DNA of 64,000 nt from DATIJJ01 sp964612855 (GTDB lineage Bacteria > Pseudomonadota > Gammaproteobacteria > DSM-16500). Below, piece after piece: positions 1 to 8,763 of this stretch. The stretch covers positions 4,797 through 68,796 of the forward strand of contig CAZTDR010000003.1 in assembly GCA_964612855.1 (NCBI GenBank), written 5' to 3'. The notes beneath the pieces were generated by a model. The model was not told where the DNA came from. It was given only the letters and a program-made list of their open reading frames with translations, and did not search any database. The translations under genes were made by a program, and so were the position numbers. Every line of letters begins with the position of its first letter. The first letter of the stretch is position 1.

Positions 1-1484
1 AATTTTTTCGCAGCATCGGCGAAGAATATAAAGCTAAAATTATTGAAGCGATTCCCGCGGATGACGTGTTAACGCTGTATCAACAAGGTGATTTTATTGA
101 TTTATGCCGTGGCCCGCATGTTCCTAGCACGGGTAAGTTAAAAGCGTTTAAGCTCACTAAATTGGCTGGCGCTTACTGGCGGGGCGATTCAAATAATGAA
201 ATGTTACAACGCATTTATGGAACGGCTTGGACAGATAAAAAATCATTAGAAGATTATTTAAAAAGAATAGAAGAGGCTGAGAAGCGCGATCATCGCAAAT
301 TAGGCAAGGCCCTCGATTTGTTTCACTTCCAAGAAGAAGCGCCAGGTATGGTGTTTTGGCATCCAAATGGTTGGGCGATTTACAAACAAATCAAAGAGTA
401 TATTAGTGAACGAATTGAAAACGATGGTTATCAAGAAGTGGTAACCCCGCAGTTAGTGGATTTGGATTTGTGGCGTAAATCAGGCCATTGGGGCATGTTC
501 AACGAAGAAATGTTTACGGTGGAGTCCGACGATCGTCAATTCGCCTTAAAGCCCATGAACTGTCCTTGTCACGTGCAAATTTTTAAACAAGGCTTGCGCA
601 GTTATCGTGATTTACCCTTACGTTTAGCCGAATTTGGTTGCTGCCACCGTAATGAGTTATCGGGTGCCATGCACGGATTGATGCGCGTACGGCAAATGGT
701 TCAAGACGATGCCCATATTTTTTGTATGGAAGACCAGATTCAAAGTGAATCCGTGCAATTTATTAAATTAGTGTTGGATGTATATCGTGATTTTGGCTTT
801 AACGACGTCATGATAAAGCTGGCCACCCGGCCTGAAAAGCGCATAGGTACGAACGAATCCTGGGACACGGCGGAAAAAGCGCTGGCGCTCGCTTTGGATG
901 AGGCTGGTCTTACTTACGAAACTAAGCCAGGTGAAGGCGGGTTTTATGGACCCAAAATTGAATTTCATTTGCGTGATAGCATAGGCCGGACATGGCAATG
1001 TGGTACCTTGCAAGTGGATTACAATCAACCGGAGCGGTTAGAGGCGAGTTACATAGCCGAAGATAGCAGTCGAAAAGTACCCGTTATGCTGCATCGGGCG
1101 ATATTGGGCTCACTTGAACGATTTATTGGCATTTTAATTGAAAACTATGCTGGCAAAATGCCGGTCTGGCTGGCGCCGATTCAAGCAGTTACGTTAAATA
1201 TTACCGAGCGAGCGGCGCTTTTTTGTGAAGAAATCACTGATTTCTTAAAAAAACACCGACTTCGAGTGAAATCGGACTTGAGAAATGAGAAGATCGGCTT
1301 TAAAATCCGCGAACACACTTTACAGGCTGTTCCTTATTTGTTGGTTGTTGGCGATCGTGAAGTTGAAACACGCACGGTTTCTGTCCGAACCCAGCAGGGT
1401 GTTGATTTAGGTACAATGTCCTTCGATGAGCTGCTCAGTTTATTAGAAAAAGCGGTGGCGCAACGAGGAAAAACCATTGGTTAG
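1..1484 (+). CDS. thrS: Threonine--tRNA ligase, 3' part (5' end outside window)
   Basis: Charges tRNA-Thr with threonine in the cytoplasm. The reading frame is already open at base 3 (FFRSIGEEYKAK...) with no stop before it, so the gene starts upstream of the window; about 494 codons are visible, against about 640 for the whole enzyme in E. coli. The end of the editing region (DFIDLCRGPHVPSTG), the class II catalytic core and the C-terminal anticodon-binding domain are present. The three expected zinc ligands can be placed: Cys in MNCPCH, His in QDDAHIF and His in VMLHRAILGS. Motif 2 is the CCHRNELSGAMHG segment. The stop codon lies within the ribosome-binding sequence of infC, the usual order in gammaproteobacteria. 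The family is certain; only the N-terminus is unseen. Confidence 0.97.
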   Translation, partial: FFRSIGEEYKAKIIEAIPADDVLTLYQQGDFIDLCRGPHVPSTGKLKAFKLTKLAGAYWRGDSNNEMLQRIYGTAWTDKKSLEDYLKRIEEAEKRDHRKLGKALDLFHFQEEAPGMVFWHPNGWAIYKQIKEYISERIENDGYQEVVTPQLVDLDLWRKSGHWGMFNEEMFTVESDDRQFALKPMNCPCHVQIFKQGLRSYRDLPLRLAEFGCCHRNELSGAMHGLMRVRQMVQDDAHIFCMEDQIQSESVQFIKLVLDVYRDFGFNDVMIKLATRPEKRIGTNESWDTAEKALALALDEAGLTYETKPGEGGFYGPKIEFHLRDSIGRTWQCGTLQVDYNQPERLEASYIAEDSSRKVPVMLHRAILGSLERFIGILIENYAGKMPVWLAPIQAVTLNITERAALFCEEITDFLKKHRLRVKSDLRNEKIGFKIREHTLQAVPYLLVVGDREVETRTVSVRTQQGVDLGTMSFDELLSLLEKAVAQRGKTIG

Positions 1485-1488
1485 GAGG
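1482..1488 (+). promoter_or_regulatory. Shine-Dalgarno sequence of infC, overlapping the thrS stop
   Basis: TAGGAGG overlaps the thrS stop codon and lies 8 bases before the ATT at 1497. It fixes the infC start and suggests that infC translation is coupled to the end of thrS. Confidence 0.75.
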
Positions 1489-1496
1489 AATTAATA

Positions 1497-2018
1497 ATTA
1501 GCACAGAAAAAAAACCTCGGATTAATGAGGAAATTAGAGTTCCCGAAGTCCGATTAATTGATGCTGATGGTAATCAATTGGGTGTTGTTTCCTCTCGTGA
1601 TGCACGCCGAATCAGTGAAGAAGCGGGGCTCGATCTGGTTGAAATATCGCCTGATGCCAAGCCGCCGGTGTGTCGAGTAATGAATTTTGGTAAATATGCT
1701 TATCAACAAAGTAAGCGTAAAGCCGCAGCTAAAAAGAAGCAAAAACAAGTCCATCTTAAGGAAATTAAGATGAGACCCGCGACCGAAGAAGCGGACTACC
1801 AAGTTAAATTGCGTAGTATCACTCGCTTTTTGGGCGAAGGCGATAAAGCAAAAATTACAATTCGATTCCGTGGGCGCGAAATGACCCATCCGGAACTCGG
1901 AATGCAATTGATGGAGCGTATTATTGGAGATTTGGTTGATCATGGCATCGTTGAGCAGCGTCCAAAGTTGGAAGGCCGCCAAATGGTGATGGTGATTGGC
2001 CCTAAAAAAACGCAATAA
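1497..2018 (+). CDS. infC: Translation initiation factor IF-3, ATT start codon
   Basis: Binds the 30S subunit, prevents premature joining with 50S and checks start-codon pairing. The first conventional start in this frame (1578) would delete conserved N-terminal sequence. The frame is open back to ATT at 1497, giving a product beginning (M)STEKKPRINEEIRVPEVRLI, which matches the usual IF-3 N-terminus, and a strong TAGGAGG lies 8 bases upstream. This gives 173 residues, close to the 180 of E. coli. In E. coli infC also starts with AUU, and IF-3 discriminates against that codon, which gives autoregulation; the same control is inferred here. The N-terminal domain, a lysine-rich linker (KRKAAAKKKQKQ) and the C-terminal domain are all visible. 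Confidence 0.95.
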   Translation: MSTEKKPRINEEIRVPEVRLIDADGNQLGVVSSRDARRISEEAGLDLVEISPDAKPPVCRVMNFGKYAYQQSKRKAAAKKKQKQVHLKEIKMRPATEEADYQVKLRSITRFLGEGDKAKITIRFRGREMTHPELGMQLMERIIGDLVDHGIVEQRPKLEGRQMVMVIGPKKTQ

Positions 2019-2085
2019 ATTGTAGGGGCCACGGTGGCTCGTATCCCTATGTAAGGTGTTGTAAATAAAAATCGGAGTAAAAATC

Positions 2086-2280
2086 ATGCCAAAGTTGAAA
2101 ACCAACCGTGGTGCGGCCAAGCGTTTCAGAGCGACAGCAAATGGTTATAAATGCCGTCGTACTAACCGCAACCACATTTTGACAAAAAAGAGTACCAAAC
2201 GTAAGCGTCAGTTGCGTACGATTGGTCGTATTGGTGCTTCAGATATGCGCTCAATTGCGCGTATGTTGTTGGATCAATAA
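2086..2280 (+). CDS. rpmI: 50S ribosomal protein L35
   Basis: Small basic protein of the large ribosomal subunit, 64 residues, the usual L35 length. MPKLKTNRGAAKRFRATANG is the typical L35 N-terminus and the sequence is rich in Lys and Arg. CGGAGTAAAAATC precedes the ATG. It lies between infC and rplT, as in most gammaproteobacteria. In E. coli rpmI is translationally coupled to rplT and repressed by L20; no such operator was traced here. Confidence 0.97.
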   Translation: MPKLKTNRGAAKRFRATANGYKCRRTNRNHILTKKSTKRKRQLRTIGRIGASDMRSIARMLLDQ

Positions 2281-2310
2281 ACTATATTTATGTTGAGGAG
2301 TTAAGAGAGT

Positions 2311-2670
2311 ATGTCAAGAGTTAAAAGAGGCGTAACAGCGCGCGCCCGCCACAAGAAAACACTGGCTAAAGCGAAAGGTTATTACGGTGCACGGAGTCGT
2401 GTCTACCGAGTTGCAAAACAAGCAGTGACGAAAGCAGCTCAATATGCTTATCGTGATCGTCGTTGTAAGAAACGCGATTTCAGATCCCTATGGATTGTAC
2501 GAATTAATGCGGCAGCACGTGAACACGGGTTGTCCTATAGCGTCTTTATGAATGCAATGAAGAAATTAGACATTCAAATCGATCGTAAAGTATTGTCAGA
2601 TATTGCCATCCACGATCCCGCAGCGTTTGCGTCATTAGCTCAACAAGCTAAACAAACATTAGCTGCATAG
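2311..2670 (+). CDS. rplT: 50S ribosomal protein L20
   Basis: Early 23S rRNA-binding protein needed for assembly of the large subunit. 119 residues, the family length. The basic N-terminal tail (MSRVKRGVTARARHKKTLAKAKGYYGARS, quoted here only as a landmark in part: SRVKRGVTARARHKK) and the globular C-terminal part (LWIVRINAAAREHGLSYS) are typical. GAGGAG about 12 bases before the ATG is the ribosome-binding site. It follows rpmI after 30 bp in the same operon. Confidence 0.97.
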   Translation: MSRVKRGVTARARHKKTLAKAKGYYGARSRVYRVAKQAVTKAAQYAYRDRRCKKRDFRSLWIVRINAAAREHGLSYSVFMNAMKKLDIQIDRKVLSDIAIHDPAAFASLAQQAKQTLAA

Positions 2671-2683
2671 CGTCATCTCACTT

Positions 2684-2737
2684 CCCCTCGCTGGTTAAAA
2701 ACATCCCTCTTTGAAAAAAGTGGGAACCTACGAGGGG
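2684..2737 (+). promoter_or_regulatory. Hairpin in the rplT-pheS gap
   Basis: CCCCTCG (2684-2690) pairs with CGAGGGG (2731-2737), and GGTT (2693-2696) pairs with AACC (2725-2728) after a small internal loop. No T-run follows, so it is not a standard terminator. E. coli regulates pheST by attenuation in this gap, but no Phe-rich leader peptide is visible here. The role is unknown; an mRNA-processing or stability element is possible. Confidence 0.35.
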
Positions 2738-2828
2738 GATTTACGTTTCAGATTCCTTCTAAAAATATTGTCTCGCACATTCACATTTCCAGGTTAAAAT
2801 AACCCCACTTTATTTTTTGGAATTTATT

Positions 2829-3842
2829 ATGATGGATTTGGAAGTAATCCTGGAACAAGCCGTCCAGGAAATTCATGAAACAGCTAATTTAAAAAATCTG
2901 GATGATTATCGCGTCCACTATTTAGGTAAAAAGGGCAAATTGACCGAATGCCTAAAAGGGTTGGGACAGTTGCCACCTGACGAGCGTCCCGCGGCGGGTC
3001 AGCGAGTTAACGTAGTAAAAGAAAAAATTCAAGCGTTGATCGACCAACGCTCCGCTGTATTACAACAGGAAGACATTGCTAAGCAATTAGCGGCGGAATC
3101 CATCGACATTACTTTACCTGGACGCCATCAAGATAGAGGGACTTTTCATCCTGTGACGAAAACTCGGGAAAGAATCGCAGAGCTTTTCAGTCAAATGGGT
3201 TTTACCACCATGGATGGTCCTGAGATTGAGGATGATTATCATAATTTTGAAGCATTGAATATTCCCGCCATTCATCCAGCGCGTGCTATGCAAGATACTT
3301 TTTATTTTCCTGATCAGACTGTGTTACGTACGCAAACGTCGTCGGTGCAAATTCGTGTGATGGAAACCACGAAACCGCCATTGCGCATCATTACCATGGG
3401 CCGCGTATATCGACGAGATTTTGATTTAACTCATACACCCATGTTTCATCAAATCGAAGGCTTAATGGTGGATGAAAACGTGAGCTTTGCTGATTTGAAA
3501 AGCATTTTAACGCAATTTTTACATGCTTTTTTTGAAACTAAAGTCCCGATTCGTTTTCGCGCTTCCTACTTTCCTTTTACAGAACCTTCAGCTGAAGTGG
3601 ACATCGGTTGCCAAAATTGTCACGGAAAAGGGTGCCGCATTTGCAAAAACACGGGCTGGCTAGAAGTGCTGGGTTGTGGAATGGTGCATCCCAATGTATT
3701 TGGATTTGTTGATATTGATAGCGAGCGTTATACCGGCTGGGCGTTTGGCGCAGGACTGGATCGTTTGACTATGTTGCGTTATGGCATCACAGATTTGCGT
3801 TATTTATTTGAAAACGATTTGCGCTTTTTAAAGCAATTTTAG
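2829..3842 (+). CDS. pheS: Phenylalanine--tRNA ligase alpha subunit
   Basis: Catalytic subunit of the alpha2-beta2 enzyme that charges tRNA-Phe. With the ATG at 2829 (another follows at 2832) the product has about 337 residues, close to E. coli PheS. A TTG at 2817 is in frame but would add four residues with no ribosome-binding support. An N-terminal coiled-coil is followed by the class II core: motif 2 is in RVYRRDFDLTHTPMFHQIEG and motif 3 in GAGLDRLTMLRYGI. A Cys-rich stretch, CQNCHGKGCRICKNTGW, in the catalytic domain resembles a zinc-type loop seen in some bacterial PheS proteins; metal binding is inferred only. pheT follows after 53 bp. Confidence 0.96.
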   Translation: MMDLEVILEQAVQEIHETANLKNLDDYRVHYLGKKGKLTECLKGLGQLPPDERPAAGQRVNVVKEKIQALIDQRSAVLQQEDIAKQLAAESIDITLPGRHQDRGTFHPVTKTRERIAELFSQMGFTTMDGPEIEDDYHNFEALNIPAIHPARAMQDTFYFPDQTVLRTQTSSVQIRVMETTKPPLRIITMGRVYRRDFDLTHTPMFHQIEGLMVDENVSFADLKSILTQFLHAFFETKVPIRFRASYFPFTEPSAEVDIGCQNCHGKGCRICKNTGWLEVLGCGMVHPNVFGFVDIDSERYTGWAFGAGLDRLTMLRYGITDLRYLFENDLRFLKQF

Positions 3843-3851
3843 CTTTAAACT

Positions 3852-3870
3852 CCTTCCCCTGCTGGGAAGG
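3852..3870 (+). promoter_or_regulatory. Hairpin between pheS and pheT
   Basis: Perfect 7-bp stem CCTTCCC / GGGAAGG with a 5-base loop. There is no T-run, and it lies about 10 bases before the pheT ribosome-binding site (AGAGGA). It might adjust the relative expression of the two subunits; this is inference. Confidence 0.35.
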
Positions 3871-3895
3871 ACCAAAGATAAAGAGGATTTATAGA

Positions 3896-6277
3896 ATGAA
3901 ATTAAGCGAGCTCTGGCTACGTGAATGGATTAATCCAGCACTCAGTCGCGAAGATTTGTGTGAAGAATTAACTATGGCGGGATTAGAGGTCGAAGAAGTG
4001 CTCCCCGTTGCGGAAAAGTTTTCAGGTGTCGTTGTTGCTAAAGTATTACAGGTTGAAAAACATCCCGAAGCGGATCGTTTGCGCGTCTGTCAAGTCGATG
4101 CAGGGGGCGCTCAGCCTTTGACTATTGTTTGTGGTGCGAAAGATGTTAAAGCCGGTCTGGTAACAGCAGCAGCGTTAGAAGGTGCTGTATTATCCAACAA
4201 TTTGAAAATTACAGCGAGTAAATTACGCGGCGTGTTATCGCACGGTATGTTATGTACCCCTCAGGAATTAGGCTTGGCTGAAGAAAGTGATAACTTAATG
4301 GCACTACCCGCTAACGCACCACTGGGTGAAAGCGTGTGGGATTATTTAAATTTAACCGATCACATCCTGGATGTTTCGATTACGCCCAATCGAGGCGATT
4401 GTTTAAGTATTTTAGGTTTAGCACAAGATATTTCAGCGATGACGAAAACAGCAACGGAGACCCCGTTTTTTTCTGTTGTTGCCCCCAGCATTTCAGATAC
4501 ATTGAAAATTGAGTTACAAGCGAGCGAAGCATGTCCGCATTATGTGGGGCGTGTCATTCGTGATGTCGTAGCCGATGCAATGACACCCATGTGGATGCAA
4601 GAGCGGCTACGTCGCGCAGGCGTGCGCTGTATTAGTCCGATTGTGGACGTGATGAATTATGTGATGCTGGAATTAGGCCAGCCTATGCACGCATTTGATT
4701 TGGCTAAAATTTCTGGAAATATAGTGGTACGCTATGGAAAAGCAGAAGAACAATTGGAATTACTCGATGGACAGGTGGTGCAATTAAACACGAAAACGCT
4801 TGTGATTGCCGATGAACATAAACCTCTCGCTATTGCGGGTATGATGGGGGGTATGGAGTCAGGCGTTACCTTGCTGACAAAAGATATTTTTCTCGAAAGT
4901 GCTTTTTTTCAGCCAGTCAGTATTTCGCGAACAAGTCGACACTATAAATTAAATTCAGAATCTTCCTATCGATTTGAACGAGGTGTGGACCCGACCTTAC
5001 AGGTTCGTGCATTAGAGCGTGCGACACAATTGATTTTAGACATAGCTGGTGGCACGCCTGGTCCTGTGATCGAGGTCAGCGAAAAAAAATATTTACCCAC
5101 ATCAAAAGAAATTTTGTTACGCGCCGCCCGCATTAGCAAAATTCTTGGCTTAACTATTCCTCACCAAGATATTGAATCTATCTTACAAAGCTTAGGTTTT
5201 CTCGTCGACAAACAGGCAGAAGGATGGAAAGTCACGGTTCCCGCCCGCCGTTTTGATGTGACAATAGAAATTGATTTAATCGAAGAAATTGCACGGATTT
5301 ATGGGTACAACAAAATTCCCCAGCATCTTCCCGTTTCGCGTATGCAAATGAACCTGTTGTCAGAAAAAAAATTAAGTTTACCTATTTTGCGTCGCGCATT
5401 ACGAGATAAAGGTTATCAAGAAATTGTGGCTTATAGTTTTATCGATAAAAAGATTCAACACATGATTGATCCTAATCAATCCCCTAAAGAATTGTTAAAT
5501 CCTATTACTGCTGAAATGTCCGTCATGCGAACTTCTTTATGGCCTGGATTGTTGAATACGCTGCGATATAACCAGAATCGACAGCAAGATCGGATGAAGA
5601 TTTTTGAGACGGGATTACGGTTTGTGACCGATAAAGACGGTTCGCTGCAACAACAAAATGTGTTAAGTGGATTGATTTGGGGCGATATGAGTCCATCACA
5701 GTGGGGCGTTCCACAGCGCGAAGTGGATTTCTTTGATCTTAAAGGTGACATCGAAATGCTCTTAAAGTTGACGCTTGATCAAACTGCGTTTGAATTTAAG
5801 CCAGGCCATCATCCTGCACTTCATCCGGGACAAACGGCGGATATCTATCGAGGCGATCAATATGTCGGTACGTTAGGGACGCTGCATCCTGAAATAGCTC
5901 AAAAATTAGACATTACTGGAAAGGTAGGTTTATTTGAGATCTTGCTTTTGCCATTGGAACAAGCGGCACTACCCCGGTTTAAGGAAATATCGCGTTTTCC
6001 CGAAATACGTCGTGATATTGCAATTTTGGTCGACCAGGGTATACCAGCGACCTCAATTCAGGATACAATAAAGACTGTAGCGGGTGATTTATTGCAAGAC
6101 GTTGTTATATTTGACGTATACCAAGGTAAAGGGGTGGCAGAAGGACGTAAAAGTGTAGCGCTCTCTTTGACCTTGCAGCACTCATCACGCACCCTGGTAG
6201 ACGAAGAAATCGTGGCCTTAATGGAACGAATCATCGTCATATTGAAAGACAAGTTCGCTGCTGAACTAAGGGGCTAA
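3896..6277 (+). CDS. pheT: Phenylalanine--tRNA ligase beta subunit
   Basis: Non-catalytic partner of PheS that binds tRNA and carries the editing site clearing Tyr-tRNA-Phe. 793 residues, the normal length. An EMAP-type OB tRNA-binding domain is at about residues 40-150 (HPEADRLRVCQVD), followed by the B3/B4 editing region, the B5 domain and the C-terminal ferredoxin-fold anticodon-binding domain (FPEIRRDIAILVD, near residue 700). AGAGGA lies about 10 bases before the ATG. The ihfA start follows only 2 bases after the stop, so the two are probably translated together. Confidence 0.96.
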   Translation: MKLSELWLREWINPALSREDLCEELTMAGLEVEEVLPVAEKFSGVVVAKVLQVEKHPEADRLRVCQVDAGGAQPLTIVCGAKDVKAGLVTAAALEGAVLSNNLKITASKLRGVLSHGMLCTPQELGLAEESDNLMALPANAPLGESVWDYLNLTDHILDVSITPNRGDCLSILGLAQDISAMTKTATETPFFSVVAPSISDTLKIELQASEACPHYVGRVIRDVVADAMTPMWMQERLRRAGVRCISPIVDVMNYVMLELGQPMHAFDLAKISGNIVVRYGKAEEQLELLDGQVVQLNTKTLVIADEHKPLAIAGMMGGMESGVTLLTKDIFLESAFFQPVSISRTSRHYKLNSESSYRFERGVDPTLQVRALERATQLILDIAGGTPGPVIEVSEKKYLPTSKEILLRAARISKILGLTIPHQDIESILQSLGFLVDKQAEGWKVTVPARRFDVTIEIDLIEEIARIYGYNKIPQHLPVSRMQMNLLSEKKLSLPILRRALRDKGYQEIVAYSFIDKKIQHMIDPNQSPKELLNPITAEMSVMRTSLWPGLLNTLRYNQNRQQDRMKIFETGLRFVTDKDGSLQQQNVLSGLIWGDMSPSQWGVPQREVDFFDLKGDIEMLLKLTLDQTAFEFKPGHHPALHPGQTADIYRGDQYVGTLGTLHPEIAQKLDITGKVGLFEILLLPLEQAALPRFKEISRFPEIRRDIAILVDQGIPATSIQDTIKTVAGDLLQDVVIFDVYQGKGVAEGRKSVALSLTLQHSSRTLVDEEIVALMERIIVILKDKFAAELRG

Positions 6278-6279
6278 CT

Positions 6280-6588
6280 ATGGCACTCACTAAAGCAGAT
6301 ATATCAGAACATTTATGCAACAATGTTGAAATTAGTAAACGGGATGCCAAAGAACTGGTTGAGCTTTATTTTCAACAAGTTTGTGCGGCACTTGAAAGTG
6401 GCCAGCAAGTTAAACTGTCCGGATTCGGCAATTTTGAATTGCATGATAAAAATGAACGACCGGGTAGAAATCCCAAAACTGGCGAAGCCATACCTGTTTC
6501 AGCTCGACGTGTTGTTACTTTTCGTAGTGGTCAAAAATTACGAGCACGCGTTGAAGTTTATTCAGGAAGCGAAGTACAAAAGAGTTAA
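6280..6588 (+). CDS. ihfA: Integration host factor alpha subunit
   Basis: DNA-bending protein that forms a heterodimer with IHF-beta and takes part in transcription, replication and recombination. 102 residues, the usual size. The HU/IHF fold is clear: MALTKADISEHL at the N-terminus and FGNFELHDKNERPGRNPKTG in the beta-arm, including the proline that intercalates into DNA. The start lies 2 bp after the pheT stop, with AGGGG just upstream. The order pheT-ihfA is the standard one and separates IhfA from IhfB and HU. A terminator-like hairpin follows. Confidence 0.95.
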   Translation: MALTKADISEHLCNNVEISKRDAKELVELYFQQVCAALESGQQVKLSGFGNFELHDKNERPGRNPKTGEAIPVSARRVVTFRSGQKLRARVEVYSGSEVQKS

Positions 6589-6601
6589 TTTTCTTACCAC
6601 A

Positions 6602-6621
6602 GGCGCAAAATACTTTGCGCC
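6602..6621 (+). terminator. Probable terminator after ihfA
   Basis: Perfect 8-bp stem GGCGCAAA / TTTGCGCC with loop ATAC, followed by the T-rich TTCTCTATTT. It ends the translation operon that begins at or before thrS. Confidence 0.7.
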
Positions 6622-6770
6622 TTCTCTATTTATATTCGATATTTTTTCCTCTATGAAGAAAATCTCTTAAAAATCCAAAAAATTGATTGCAGTCGTGCTA
6701 TGAATTCTGCAAGAATTAACGACCCTAAAGGATGCACATAAAAAGCGAATAATTTAGAGTAAATAGGATA

Positions 6771-6847
6771 CGGGGCGTAGCGCAGTCTGGTAGCGCACTT
6801 GTCTGGGGGGCAAGTGGTCGTCGGTTCAAATCCGGCCGCCCCGACCA
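6771..6847 (+). tRNA. tRNA-Pro (anticodon GGG)
   Basis: 77 nucleotides with encoded CCA. The acceptor stem CGGGGCG (6771-6777) pairs with CGCCCCG (6837-6843); A is the discriminator base. The D arm contains AGTCTGGTAGCGC, the anticodon stem is CTTGT/GCAAG with loop CTGGGGG, and the anticodon GGG is at 6805-6807. The T arm carries GGTTCAAATCC. GGG decodes CCC and CCU. fadD starts 20 bases later. No attachment-site duplication is visible next to it. Confidence 0.96.
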
Positions 6848-6867
6848 ATTAATAACAAGGAAAGCTC

Positions 6868-8544
6868 GTGGAAAAGATTTGGTTGAAGAATTATCCGCAA
6901 GGCGTTCCAGCGGAAATTGATCCGAATAAATATCAATCTGTCGTTGATGTCTTTGAGCAAGCTTGTAAGCAATATAAGAATTTACCCGCTTTTTATAATT
7001 TTGGCGTGACCCTCAGTTTTCAAGAAATCGATGATCAATCCCGTATTTTTGCTGCTTATTTACAAAATGTTTTACACTTAAAAAAAGGTGATCGATTAGC
7101 GATCATGCTGCCGAATATATTGCAGTATCCCGTCGCACTTTTTGGCGCGTTACGCGCTGGTTTGACCGTGGTGAATGTCAATCCTCTTTATACCCCGCCT
7201 GAATTAGTGCATCAAATGAAAGATTCAGGTGCAGAAGCCATTTTAGTCTTAGCAAACTTTGCTCTAACCGTGAAAGAGGCATTACCTGATACGCCGCTTA
7301 AGCACGTCATTATCACTCAATTGGGTGATTTATTTCCGCAGCCAAAAGCATTTTTAATGAATTTCATTTTGAAATATATTAAAAAGAAAGTGCCAAACAT
7401 CAATCTTCCTCAAGCAATTTCTTTTAAAGAAGCTATGGCACAAGGCAAGCGGCATACCTTCAAGTCCGTTGAAGTGAGTCAGCAAGATATCGCATTTTTG
7501 CAATATACAGGAGGCACAACCGGTATTGCAAAAGGTGCAATGTTAACGCACCGCAATATGGTCGCCAATATTTTACAAGGATCGACGTGGTTTAGTTCTA
7601 TTTTAGAAGAAGGCAAAGAAATTATTATTACAGCCTTGCCGCTTTACCATATCTTTTCCTTGACTGCGAATTGCTTTTTTATTTTCAAAATGGGCGGCTT
7701 AAATGTCTTAATTACCAACCCGCGTGATTTACCGCAAATGATTTCCGAAGTCAGTAAATTTAAATTTACTATCATCACGGGGGTGAACACGCTGTTTAAT
7801 GGTTTATTGAAAAATGTAAAATTTTCGCAACTGGATTTTAGCGAATTGAAATTGAGCTTAGGTGGTGGTATGGCTGTGCAAAAAGCCGTAGCTGAGAAAT
7901 GGCAAGCTGTAACCGGTGCTCCCATAATAGAAGCTTATGGTTTAACTGAAACAGCACCTTGCGTCTCCATTAATCCTCCTGATTTGAAACAATATAACGG
8001 CACCGTGGGTTTGCCCGTTTCTTCAACCGATGTGCGTATTTTGGATGAAAACGGAGAAGATCTTGGTTTTGACCAGCCAGGCGAGTTAGCGGTTAAAGGC
8101 CCGCAAGTGATGTATGGTTATTGGCATAATCCGGCTGAAACACAAAAAGTTTTTACGCAAGATGGCTGGTTATTAACTGGCGATATTGCATCGATAGATG
8201 AGCTAGGTTATTTGCGCATTTGTGAACGTAAAAAAGATATGATTTTGGTTTCGGGTTTTAATGTGTATCCAAATGAAATTGAAGATGTGATCGCACGTTT
8301 GCAAGGTGTTAGAGAAGTCGCTGTTATCGGTATTCCCGATGAAGGATCTGGCGAAGTAGTGAAAGCATTTATTGTTAAAGATAGTCCTGATTTAACGGTC
8401 AGTGATGTATTGCGTTATTGTCATAAAAATTTAACGAATTACAAAGTTCCCAAGTATGTGGAATTTACCGATGATTTACCTAAATCCAATGTCGGAAAAA
8501 TTTTACGTCGTGTGCTGCGGGAGGGGGTAGTTTCGCAGACTTGA
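6868..8544 (+). CDS. fadD: Long-chain fatty acid--CoA ligase
   Basis: Activates long-chain fatty acids to acyl-CoA through an acyl-AMP intermediate, for beta-oxidation or lipid remodelling; it acts at the inner face of the membrane. 558 residues, as in E. coli FadD. The AMP-binding signature YTGGTTGIAKGAMLTH is at about residues 213-228, the adenylate-binding segment is AYGLTETAP, and the fatty-acyl signature is DGWLLTGDIASID with the hinge CERKKDMILVSGFNVYPNEIE. The C-terminal catalytic lysine is in PKSNVGKILRR. The GTG start is preceded by AAGGAAAG. Other acyl-CoA synthetases share this fold, but the overall match is to FadD. Confidence 0.93.
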   Translation: MEKIWLKNYPQGVPAEIDPNKYQSVVDVFEQACKQYKNLPAFYNFGVTLSFQEIDDQSRIFAAYLQNVLHLKKGDRLAIMLPNILQYPVALFGALRAGLTVVNVNPLYTPPELVHQMKDSGAEAILVLANFALTVKEALPDTPLKHVIITQLGDLFPQPKAFLMNFILKYIKKKVPNINLPQAISFKEAMAQGKRHTFKSVEVSQQDIAFLQYTGGTTGIAKGAMLTHRNMVANILQGSTWFSSILEEGKEIIITALPLYHIFSLTANCFFIFKMGGLNVLITNPRDLPQMISEVSKFKFTIITGVNTLFNGLLKNVKFSQLDFSELKLSLGGGMAVQKAVAEKWQAVTGAPIIEAYGLTETAPCVSINPPDLKQYNGTVGLPVSSTDVRILDENGEDLGFDQPGELAVKGPQVMYGYWHNPAETQKVFTQDGWLLTGDIASIDELGYLRICERKKDMILVSGFNVYPNEIEDVIARLQGVREVAVIGIPDEGSGEVVKAFIVKDSPDLTVSDVLRYCHKNLTNYKVPKYVEFTDDLPKSNVGKILRRVLREGVVSQT

Positions 8545-8603
8545 AGCTCACTGTTATCCCTGATCAGTTTCCAACGGCTTGTTGCGTAAATCAAAAAATA
8601 AAA

Positions 8604-8700
8604 ATGTAGGATGGCATGGTGCGTTTTTTGCACCGTAAGCCACCAATCTGCCGCTGAAAAGGTGGATTACGACGCAAAAACGCGTCTAATCCACCCTACA
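8604..8700. repeat. GTAGGGTGGATTA-family palindromic element (family 1)
   Basis: 97-bp element with TGTAGGATGG at the left end and CCACCCTACA at the right. Each half contains its own small hairpin (GGTGCGTTTTTTGCACC; GACGCAAAAACGCGTC). The left half is diverged from the other copies. It lies between the convergent fadD and DUF2490 genes. Confidence 0.85.
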
Positions 8701-8763
8701 AAATATCTTTATTCAATTTACGCAATAATACCATTTCCAATATTTAGGGATGACACATTTATT

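Noticed and set aside
66..1484. GTG at 66 as the thrS start
   Set aside because: The frame continues upstream to base 3 with typical threonyl-tRNA synthetase sequence, so the gene is cut by the window edge and 66 is internal.
2671..2828. A Phe-rich leader peptide controlling pheST
   Set aside because: No short frame with a start codon and clustered Phe codons was found; only a hairpin without T-run is present.
6323..6670. 115-codon open frame overlapping ihfA
   Set aside because: It lies in another frame of ihfA and runs through the terminator; the product resembles nothing and has no ribosome-binding site.
6771..6847. Integration site in tRNA-Pro
   Set aside because: No integrase gene or direct repeat of the tRNA 3' end is present nearby; the following gene is an ordinary fadD.
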